A stretch of DNA of 21,249 bases from positions 1 to 21,249 of the IMG/VR virus record IMGVR_UViG_3300035228_001239. The stretch is one strand, 5' to 3'. The notes under the pieces are model-generated. The model ran no database searches. It was given only the letters and a program-made list of their open reading frames with translations, and was not told the DNA's origin. The DNA is from a virus. The position numbers and the translations under genes are program-made. Positions within the stretch are counted from its first letter, which is position 1. Each line of letters begins with the position of its first letter. This document shows positions 13,223 to 20,900 of this stretch, piece after piece.

Positions 13223-15038
13223 TAGAAACTTTTACAATCTTACCATATTCAGGAAGATATAGATACTCGATGTCAGAATTTGCAAGGGTCCGAAGAGCAT
13301 CATCAAGAGTTTCTACAAGAGGTTCTCCACCAAGATTGAAAGATGTATTGAACAGAATAGGAACACCAGTCTTCTCATAAAAAGTATTGATCAAATCGTA
13401 ATAGTTTTTATTCTGCTCTGGTGTGACAGTTTGAATACGACATGTTTTATCAACATGAATAATAGAGGGAATTTTTTCGTCCACTCCAGGTTGACAGTTG
13501 ACTGCATACATCATGTGAGGAGTCTCTTCCAAACCACGCAGATCAAACCATTCATCAACATGTTCTTTGAGAATTGAACCCGCGAAGGGACGGAAGAACT
13601 CACGATGTTTGATTGTATTTACAAAATCTTTACCGTCAGGATCACGGGGATCATAAAGGATAGAACGGTTACCAAGAGCACGAGGACCAGATTCAGATCT
13701 ACCTTGGAACATAGCAACAATGTTCTTTGTAGTAATGAGATCAATTACATCTTGATTAGAACCTTCGGATACTTCGCCACCATACTTTTCTGTAGTCTCA
13801 ATGATATCACTGGCATTATAATGATGCTCAGGTCCCAGATACAAACTTTCGGCATATGGTTTAACTTCGGTATCATTATTAGCATAATGATGCCAGAACA
13901 AAGCTGCTCCAATAGCAGTTCCTGCATCATTACTTACTGGTTCAACATAAATGTCAATTCCTTCATCCTTGAGTTGCTCTAAGTAATAATAGTTGGCAAC
14001 ACAGTTAAGACCATATCCACCAGAAATAGCGACATTTTTAATTCCAGTAAGATTAACAGAAAATCTGATCAAATCTAAAACTTGTTCTTGAGAATCTTTT
14101 TGAATCTTATAGGAGAGATCCTTACGATTCTTTAGTCTAACCAAGTCTTTGAATGACACATCAATAGGAGTAGACAACTCTCTATTAAGTTGGTCATTTA
14201 CAATAGCACCATTTGGATAAGTTGGAGTAATTAATGACTGATTTACAGGTCTATAGTGAGGAACAAACTCATTATTTTCACGAAAAATTTCTGGGATATT
14301 TTCATTCTCACTACCATAAGGGAAAAGTCCCATAGTTTTACCTGCTTCAATAGAATCAAATCCATTGTACTGAGTTACAGCTTCGTATGCTTTTACAATT
14401 CCAGCAGAGGAATCTGCAATCAGGATACATTCCGAATCATCAGAGTGGTCAAACTGATTATTTTTAAATGATGGATCAATAAGAAGTGGTCTTAGTCCAT
14501 TACCACCCAAATGCCTATACCTCGCCTCAATTTGTGCAGGGTAAGAACATTGGAAAACACTTTCAGTTTCATAAAGCATCATTTGACGACCATTCATAAC
14601 ATGATCGTAAAAGGTGCCAGCACCATCAACAACTACAGATACTGCTTTATCAAATCCCGAACGATAAAACGCACAGGTTGCATGAAGCTTATGGTGAATA
14701 TTACCTACATCAATAACTTGAGGGTGAGTTTGTTGTTCGGGATCATAATTTGCTTCGCTAGAAATCAATCCTAATTTTCTAGCGAAAGAAGTGTATGGAT
14801 CCTCCCCACAATAATCCAGTTTGGCAGCACTGTTTTTCATCAACTGTGTGTGTGCTACTACTAGATAATCTAATTTATCAGTATACTCTTTGATTTTTAA
14901 AATAGAAAGTAAGGGTGCTCCATCATACTTTTTACGAGAGAGTCTTTCTTCTTCAATGGCAAAGACAACTTCACCATCCTTTAGTAAACAAACACCAGCG
15001 TTATGTCCACGGGTGATGCCAGCAATCCATTGTGTCAT
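13215..15038 (-). CDS. NodU/CmcH-family O-carbamoyltransferase 2 (607 aa)
   Basis: A second complete carbamoyltransferase with the same architecture as the one at 10238-12073. The N-terminal domain has HHKLH (about 115-119) and VSVVVDGAG. The C-terminal domain has ISGGYGLNCVANYYYLE, GPRALGNRSILYDPRDPDGK, RPFAGSIL and ILFNTSFNLGGEP. The two proteins share motifs and length but differ widely elsewhere, for example in the segment before GPRALGNRS and in the region between the two domains. This suggests an old duplication or separate acquisition, and different acceptors. It starts by ATGA overlap with the glycosyltransferase gene and ends overlapping the nucleotidyltransferase by 8 bases. Carbamoyl phosphate would come from the host arginine/pyrimidine pathway. 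Confidence 0.9.
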   Translation of the reverse strand: MTQWIAGITRGHNAGVCLLKDGEVVFAIEEERLSRKKYDGAPLLSILKIKEYTDKLDYLVVAHTQLMKNSAAKLDYCGEDPYTSFARKLGLISSEANYDPEQQTHPQVIDVGNIHHKLHATCAFYRSGFDKAVSVVVDGAGTFYDHVMNGRQMMLYETESVFQCSYPAQIEARYRHLGGNGLRPLLIDPSFKNNQFDHSDDSECILIADSSAGIVKAYEAVTQYNGFDSIEAGKTMGLFPYGSENENIPEIFRENNEFVPHYRPVNQSLITPTYPNGAIVNDQLNRELSTPIDVSFKDLVRLKNRKDLSYKIQKDSQEQVLDLIRFSVNLTGIKNVAISGGYGLNCVANYYYLEQLKDEGIDIYVEPVSNDAGTAIGAALFWHHYANNDTEVKPYAESLYLGPEHHYNASDIIETTEKYGGEVSEGSNQDVIDLITTKNIVAMFQGRSESGPRALGNRSILYDPRDPDGKDFVNTIKHREFFRPFAGSILKEHVDEWFDLRGLEETPHMMYAVNCQPGVDEKIPSIIHVDKTCRIQTVTPEQNKNYYDLINTFYEKTGVPILFNTSFNLGGEPLVETLDDALRTLANSDIEYLYLPEYGKIVKVSND

Positions 15039-16042
15039 TGTCCAAATCCTTTGTTAGGTTCACAGCAAGAATTATTACTTGGAGTTTCTGGAGATGCAGT
15101 TCCAGAGTAAGGTTTAGACTTTCCCAGTCTCTTCCTACAAGAAGTAATAACCCTTTTAATATCTTCCTTACTCATTTCCATACATTCATCATTCATTAGA
15201 TCTTGATAATCCTCCATGGTGAGTCTGATAGGAGAGAATGTTCTCTTACCCTCTCCAAGATCAAGTATATCAAAATCTTTATCACCAGGATAAGAAATAT
15301 TCTCTGGATAAGTAGAACCAATTACAGCAGTGACTGTAGTGCCTACAGACTTAGCAATATGTTGACCAACTGAATCACATCCTAAGAAGTGATCGGCACA
15401 TTCAATAATACCTGCCCATGTACGAATATCTCCCTGAGGCCAAGCACATGGAATTTTACTTTCATCCACATCAATAGGAAACTGAAATTCGGACATGATA
15501 ATGACACCATAATCTTCTCTAAGATTATTGATGATATCTACAATATAACTTTGATGGAAACTCCTAGAACTAGGATCAATAATATAGTCTCCTCTAACCT
15601 CAGCGGTTCTACCGAAGGGTTGAATAACAATAGTCTTTTCTTTACCAGTCTTTGCTTTAATTTCTTCTACAATGTTGATAGCACTAATAGCTTCAGATTT
15701 AGAGAGTTTAATTTTTGGTGTAGGAAGTTCTCTTGGTTCTGTAAGACCATTGATTTCCATATCAAATGCTTGAGCAATATTACACTGCTGATTGTAATAG
15801 TGCCACTGACGATATGGTTCTGGAGTTACACAATCTCTAGGTTTGATATAATCTTCAAAAAGATTTTTATGCCAATTATCAAAGGAATATTTGTGCAGAA
15901 TAGGATGACCTTTAAAGAAATTCATTCCGCCTTCACATACGATAATAAAATCATCATGAGTTTCTGCGTATTTTTCAAATGCAGGGATGGAACTAATTAC
16001 TCTACCAGCACCACCATTGATAAAGAATGCTTTTGATCTCAT
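15035..16042 (-). CDS. GT9-type (heptosyltransferase-like) glycosyltransferase (335 aa)
   Basis: GT9 enzymes, such as WaaC and WaaF, are GT-B-fold transferases that usually move heptose from ADP-heptose onto LPS core; some relatives glycosylate proteins. The N-terminal FFINGGAGRVISSIPAFEKY fits the first Rossmann strand and loop of the acceptor domain. The donor-domain signature is ECADHFLGCDSVGQHIAKSV with the D-S-x-G-x-H core at about 223-228, then TAVIGSTYPENISYPG. IVIQPFGRTAEVRGDY corresponds to the inter-domain strand where GT9 proteins have their donor-side glycine/arginine segment. The last 25 residues are Pro/Ser-rich and contain SCCEPNKG, unusual for the family. It is the first gene of the cassette operon, with an extended -10 promoter and a late box upstream. 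Confidence 0.8.
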   Translation of the reverse strand: MRSKAFFINGGAGRVISSIPAFEKYAETHDDFIIVCEGGMNFFKGHPILHKYSFDNWHKNLFEDYIKPRDCVTPEPYRQWHYYNQQCNIAQAFDMEINGLTEPRELPTPKIKLSKSEAISAINIVEEIKAKTGKEKTIVIQPFGRTAEVRGDYIIDPSSRSFHQSYIVDIINNLREDYGVIIMSEFQFPIDVDESKIPCAWPQGDIRTWAGIIECADHFLGCDSVGQHIAKSVGTTVTAVIGSTYPENISYPGDKDFDILDLGEGKRTFSPIRLTMEDYQDLMNDECMEMSKEDIKRVITSCRKRLGKSKPYSGTASPETPSNNSCCEPNKGFGQ

Positions 16043-16062
16043 ACTATTTTGTTCAACAATTT

Positions 16063-16070
16063 TATTTAGT
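16063..16070 (-). promoter_or_regulatory. Putative late promoter box (ACTAAATA) for the sugar operon
   Basis: ACTAAATA on the minus strand lies 20 bases upstream of the glycosyltransferase ATG, identical to the box upstream of the Gly/Cys-rich gene (17898-17905). With the early-type -10 at 16088 it could allow expression in two phases of infection. Confidence 0.45.
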
Positions 16071-16087
16071 TAGTAACTAGTAATGAT

Positions 16088-16096
16088 ATTATACCA
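16088..16096 (-). promoter_or_regulatory. Extended -10 promoter for the glycosyltransferase operon
   Basis: The minus strand reads TGGTATAAT: a perfect TATAAT (16088-16093) with an extended -10 TG. At 17-base spacing the -35 position reads TTACTT inside the terminator stem, a weak match. The predicted start is near 16081. The promoter abuts the U-tract of the preceding terminator. Confidence 0.6.
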
Positions 16097-16097
16097 T

Positions 16098-16132
16098 AAA
16101 AAAGGTCCCCAAGTAATCGATTACTTAGGGAC
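16098..16132 (-). terminator. Long-stem intrinsic terminator, minus strand
   Basis: The minus-strand RNA folds around the perfect palindrome AAGTAATCGATTACTT flanked by GTCCCT and GGGGAC, then C and a run of six U. The stem is about 12 bp with a tight TCGA-centred loop. One position is a U-G pair on the minus strand but a C-A mismatch on the plus strand, so minus-strand termination is favoured. Confidence 0.8.
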
Positions 16133-16153
16133 TTTTATAAAAAACTTGAGGAG

Positions 16154-16185
16154 TCAAAAAATTCTGGGAGTTTTTTTCCCGAATC
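16154..16185 (-). terminator. Intrinsic terminator after the chaperone-like gene, minus strand
   Basis: The minus-strand RNA pairs ATTCGGGA with TCCC-A-GAAT (one bulged A) around an A-rich loop, followed by a run of U. It lies about 27 bases after the stop of the 16212-16982 gene and is followed about 20 bases later by a second terminator. Confidence 0.7.
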
Positions 16186-16211
16186 TATGTAATTAAAAAG
16201 TCAATTTTCAA

Positions 16212-16982
16212 TTAGTCATCCTTAGTAATTCTTTGAGGACCTACCATTCCCTCAAGATCATCAATTGCTTTTTGCTTGGCAGAATTTTGGACATTAACTG
16301 CTGCTTCAGGGTCAAATGGCCATTGAATTAAGTAGGTTGAATTTCCAACATCAGACCAAGTTGCGGGAAGATCTCTAAGTTTTTGTCGATAATCTAACCA
16401 GGGTTGCTTAACAGAATCAGGAATATCAGAAGCTGATACCCGGTGATCACATTCAGAAAGCATACTATTTCTCAAGTCTCTTACTACAGTCCATGAGAAT
16501 CTTTCAGTTTCTCCATCTGGAACTGTAATCTCAGCAGCAAAATCAGGTCTGAATTGAGGATTCTTCCATACATTATTGACTACATCATATCCACAAGAGC
16601 GAGGAATGATAGATTCATAGAGGCTAAGCGGATCACAAATGTCAGCATTAGGTTCGGAATCTGGTCCTACTTGAACCTCAACTCTATCGGGTTCATATGC
16701 AACACCATATAACATAGCTGCATGTATGGGATATTCTTCAGCGTCGAGAATAACTTCAACACAATCTATAGGACAAGGCATAAATCCGCTAGGATCATCT
16801 ACACCCCAGCAACCTTGACTCCAATCATCAGGGATAACCCCATTTGAATCGGGCATAGGCCATCTTGTCCTAAGATATCTAGGTCCGATGTAAGTAGCAA
16901 TTCCTACTTCAGTATCATCCTGAACATCACCGCAGTATTGTTCTGGAACTGGGAATAAAAAAGTTTTGGTAATTTTAGACAT
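16212..16982 (-). CDS. Putative fibre accessory protein with tail-assembly-chaperone-like C-terminus (256 aa)
   Basis: Residues about 1-160 are not recognised. They are acidic, rich in Pro, Trp and Cys (including PCPIDC and CDPLS), and have a beta-rich look. The region about 164-223 (VVRDLRNSMLSECDH, then WLDYRQKLRDLP, then LIQWPFDP) resembles the R-x2-LL...D...W-x2-YR-x2-LRD-x-P pattern of phage tail assembly chaperone C-terminal domains (Phage_tail_APC-like). This suggests a role in folding, trimerising or attaching the neighbouring Gly/Cys-rich protein. ATG at 16980-16982 has a strong AAAGGAG ribosome-binding site and lies 18 bases after that gene, so the two are co-transcribed. Two tandem terminators follow. 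The function of the N-terminal part is unknown; it could itself be structural. Confidence 0.7.
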   Translation of the reverse strand: MSKITKTFLFPVPEQYCGDVQDDTEVGIATYIGPRYLRTRWPMPDSNGVIPDDWSQGCWGVDDPSGFMPCPIDCVEVILDAEEYPIHAAMLYGVAYEPDRVEVQVGPDSEPNADICDPLSLYESIIPRSCGYDVVNNVWKNPQFRPDFAAEITVPDGETERFSWTVVRDLRNSMLSECDHRVSASDIPDSVKQPWLDYRQKLRDLPATWSDVGNSTYLIQWPFDPEAAVNVQNSAKQKAIDDLEGMVGPQRITKDD

Positions 16983-17000
16983 GGTTAATTTCTCCTTTAA

Positions 17001-17864
17001 TTACTGCCAGAAAGATACTACGACCAACCCACTGCCGCCATATCCACCCCAACAGCAACTGCCATCAGTATGAGCGGATGATCCACCACCGCCAGGGAAC
17101 AGAGCGTGTCCTCTACAGCATCCGTGACCAGTACCAGCAGAGCAGTTATCATCAAACATTCCACCCCAAGTTGCGTAAGGACCAACGGCAGATCCAGCAA
17201 GCGCACGGTGGTCACCACGACAGTAACTAGTGTTCATTCTCATACCGTTGACACCTTTGATACCATATGAGCGATCTCTATCGTCAATACAGTTTGGGTT
17301 TGAAGTAGTTACAATACAAACACCACCACACTGTTGCATGTGAGAACAACCGTAACAGTTTTGAGTACAACGGTGGTGACCCCATGACCCACCTTCAGCG
17401 CAGAAGTTACTCATTCCTCCCGCAGCACCGTCAAATGGTGTTACGAAAGAAGTACATCCTTTAGTACCACAACAGTTATAAGCGTGAGAATACCCACAGC
17501 AAGAACAACTGTTACCACCGGCACAAATAGTATATCGACTTGATCCAGGAGTAAAGTGCCCACAATGAGCAAACACAGTTCTCACTGCATAAGACCCAGA
17601 TCCGCCACCAGGACCGCTACTACAGCAAAGACCGGGAGATCCAGATCCTCCAGCAGCTGTCAATTCAAATCTTACAGACTGAGTATTTCCGGGTACTGTC
17701 CAGAGAAGGCAGCATCCAGTGGAGGCACCATAGCATGTATTTTCATACACATAAAGTTGGTGAGCAACCGCTGTGGATAGACCAACAGCCTGAGTTGATG
17801 AGATTGTGGCAGGTAGAATAGCATCACTGCCGTTAATCTTTTTATAACTTTGATACTTCGCCAT
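17001..17864 (-). CDS. Gly/Cys-rich fibre-tip-like structural protein (287 aa, 26 Cys)
   Basis: The N-terminus (about 1-40, MAKYQSYKKINGSDAILPAT) looks like a virion attachment segment. From about residue 54, WTVPGNTQSVRFELTAAGGS begins a glycine-rich beta domain of the type found in phage tail fibres, ending GGYGGSGLVVVSFW. Between these the protein has 26 cysteines, including seven CC pairs (51-52, 80-81, 122-123, 131-132, 249-250 and 270-271, plus closely spaced C120), and 11 histidines in Gly-rich loops. Such a density suggests many disulfides or bound metal. Glycine-rich loops are also the receptor-binding element of some T-even adhesins, so a host-recognition tip is plausible but unproved. 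It has its own late-type promoter and is paired with the chaperone-like gene downstream. Confidence 0.75.
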   Translation of the reverse strand: MAKYQSYKKINGSDAILPATISSTQAVGLSTAVAHQLYVYENTCYGASTGCCLLWTVPGNTQSVRFELTAAGGSGSPGLCCSSGPGGGSGSYAVRTVFAHCGHFTPGSSRYTICAGGNSCSCCGYSHAYNCCGTKGCTSFVTPFDGAAGGMSNFCAEGGSWGHHRCTQNCYGCSHMQQCGGVCIVTTSNPNCIDDRDRSYGIKGVNGMRMNTSYCRGDHRALAGSAVGPYATWGGMFDDNCSAGTGHGCCRGHALFPGGGGSSAHTDGSCCWGGYGGSGLVVVSFWQ

Positions 17865-17897
17865 TAGTCTTATTGTAAATGGGGTTGTTCGTAATAG

Positions 17898-17905
17898 TAT
17901 TTAGT
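17898..17905 (-). promoter_or_regulatory. Putative late promoter box (ACTAAATA) for the Gly/Cys-rich gene
   Basis: ACTAAATA on the minus strand lies 33 bases upstream of the start codon and just after the terminator of the long fibre gene. No sigma-70-type -35/-10 pair was seen here, consistent with late expression of a virion protein. Confidence 0.55.
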
Positions 17906-17916
17906 AAAAACATAAC

Positions 17917-17941
17917 GAAAAGAAAGGGAGGTCGCCCTCCC
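17917..17941 (-). terminator. Intrinsic terminator of the long fibre gene, minus strand
   Basis: The minus-strand RNA has the perfect 6-bp stem GGGAGG-GCGA-CCTCCC with a GCGA tetraloop, then TTTCTTTT. It starts about 12 bases after the fibre stop codon. Confidence 0.85.
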
Positions 17942-17952
17942 CAATCAAAGAA

Positions 17953-20900
17953 TCAGATGGTGATGATTCTCCAACCCTGTGTGCCATCGTAGAAGACCAA
18001 TTCAAAAGCAGCACCATCAGTGTCAATTGTCATGTCAGCAGCATCGCCCATGATTGGGTTGCCGTTTCTAATGATCGTAAGGTTGTTAGTGTCAAATGTG
18101 TCTGCGACATCAAAGATTCTAACGCTATCGCCCTTAACAGGAGATGCGGGTAGAGTAAGATTGAATGCACCACCAGAGGTGTTACAGAAAGCTTGCTGCC
18201 TGTTAGCAAGAGTTACATCAGCAGTTGCATCGACATTAGCGTATGCGCCCAGAGGCAACCAAGCACCACCGTTATAGAATTCAAATCCATTTGCATCTGT
18301 ATCGTAGCGGAGACCGCCTTCAATCAGATCAACACCAGTAGGTCTGCTTGCCTGAGCACCGCGAGGAGGAACCAGGATGCCAGATGTGACATCCATCTTA
18401 CCGCGAGTCAGGAATCCACGAACTGCTTTCTCAGTAGGAGAAGCAGAGTTCGAGTCGCCTGCCATGGTCTCGTCAGATGAGAACTCGTTAATTGCTTCAC
18501 CAATCTGACCACCAATAGCACCCAGTCTCAGTTCCGTCAAACCAGACAGGTTGAAAGCGGAAGCATCCAGGGTAGCAGCACCAGTCAACTGGTTGACAGA
18601 GAAGAATTCACCAACTCTGAAGTTACCACCTTGGTCAGTGGAGACGAAGAAGATCTTACCAGAGTCCTGAACATTAGTTTCATTACCCTGAGCAGCATTG
18701 TTCTCGTTAACATTCGGGTAACCAGTGTCGGCAGTATTACCAGTACCGATCAACAGGAAGTCATGACCCGTGAGACGAACCTTTGAGAAGTCCGTTCTCA
18801 TTGTGAACTCTTGATCATCGAACGATGCAGGTGCAGAACCCTTACCAGGAGCAACATTGATCGTTGCACGACCAGTGCCAGAATCATAATTGGTTACGGT
18901 TCTAATGATGTACACACCAGTGTCAGAGTAACCCATACCGACAGTAGAGAATCCAAGAGCATCACCAACTTTAGGTGTTGTGCTCAGACCAGTGATCTCG
19001 AACAGGATATCTTTCTGACCAGAGACTGCATTAGAAGCAGACTTGATTTTGAATCTACCAGTTGCACCTGCACCAACAGAGTCAGTCTCAACAAACTCAC
19101 CAGGAACGAAGACAGTAGTACCAACACCAACAGCACCGTTAGCACCATCAGGGTTACCGAAACCACTGTTATACTTGAAGTAGATCTGTTCACCAGACTG
19201 CTGATCGTTAGAAATAACAGCACGAGCACCCGATAGAGTACCACGCATCGTAGCACCAACAGAAAGCGTACCCGCTACCTGACCAACAACGAGTTCCAGT
19301 TTGTCACCGAAGAGGCGACCAGTTCTTGCAGTCTCAAGGGTGGAGAAACCAACCGCGACAGCACCATAATCACCATAGGAATTGTTACCAGATAGAGATC
19401 TGATTTCAGAACCATCATCGGAAACATAACCGAAGGAGCAATAGTATGTGAAAGAAGAAACGATCTCAGCAAGAGCATCGTCTTCCAACCAGTAACCCAT
19501 ACCATCGGAATGAATGTGGGTGAAGGCGTCGAAGACCATCGACTTACCGCCTTTACCTTCGGGTTTGCCCTCGTGGACACCACCCTCAATGTGAACACCA
19601 ATAGCACCACCGTGACCAGTGCCATCCGTAGTTACATCAGAGAAAGCAGTACAGTCTTTAATGTAAGGAGAGCGTTGAAGGATCGGAGTCTCAGGGTTCA
19701 GTCTGAAGTAAACACCACAACCAGTGGTGCCAACACCAACCTTTGGACCCCAGAGGTCAGTATTGAATGGATCACTTGAATCGTATCTGAAACCTTCCAG
19801 ACCCTTCATCGTGATCGACTGAACCGTGCAGGAATCAGAGACGAAGAACATGGTCGAACGACTGTTCGGCGTGACTCCATCATAGGAAAGACCGTCAGCA
19901 GCTTCGACGCTTGTACCTCTCAGAACATCACCAGCGATGTTGAAGTTCTTAGGTAGAGTAATTGGAAGTCTCTCTTTGAATACACCAGCAGAGAGTTTCA
20001 GGATAACTGGAGATGCATCAGTTACAGTACCACCAGTCACATAATCGTGAGCGATGGTAGAGATACCAACATTGGTTATGAAAGTATTGGAGTCAGTAAC
20101 AGAGTTAACTCTGAAGAAGAATCCTTGTGTACCGTCAGGGAAGAGAGTAGTTGTGACACCAGAGTGTGCAGAACTACAGGTCATTGAAATGCCAACTAGT
20201 TTTACCTGACCGTTGGGGAACAGACCATGACCAGATGCGGTGATCGTTGCAATACCAGTGGACTCATCATAAACAAATGCACTAACTGGTGCAACTGTCT
20301 GTGCAGCAGTAGACGCATATGAAATATTAGACCATGCTGAGTCGGGAGTAAGACCAGTATTGTTGTTGCTGCCCTGCTGAGCATCAACATAGTAAACCTT
20401 GGTACGAATACCAGGATACTCCCATACAACCTCATCGCTAGAAGATACTTTCAGGAATGTACCTACAGTACCAATACCTTGTCTGGTCGGACCAGTTGAG
20501 TTTCTAGTAAGAATGTCGCCTTTAGTTGTCAGCAGTGCTGCGCTATCACCGATAGCAAATGCCTGCCACATTGTGACGGCAGTACCAGGAGTGACATTAA
20601 TGTTAGAAGATGCAACCGAGATGTATGCCGAAGAGGAATACTCTACAAGGTCACCAATTTCATAGTAATTGGAAGTAGAATATGTGCCGTTCCAGTTGGT
20701 GCCTTCAACAAGCAAACTCCAACCACCAAGTCCAGTTGCTACTGAAGTAATAGCAGTACCAACTGGTCTAGTTTCAACAGGGATTAAAGTATCATCAGCA
20801 ACATAAGTGTTACCACCTAACTGTACAATTTGACCTCTAGAATATGTCTGAGTAGGATCATATGTAGCAGCACCACCTGTGCCGATGCCACCAATCAGCA

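Noticed and set aside
15389-16036. Plus-strand open frame of 215 codons opposite the GT9 gene
   Set aside because: It is the antisense of a clear glycosyltransferase, Phe/Ile/Asn/Cys-rich as expected of a shadow, with no ribosome-binding site or promoter.
16105-16132. The AAGTAATCGATTACTT palindrome as a recombination or attachment site
   Set aside because: It is the stem of a hairpin followed by a U-tract between two operons; the terminator reading explains it, and no integrase or repeated copy was seen.
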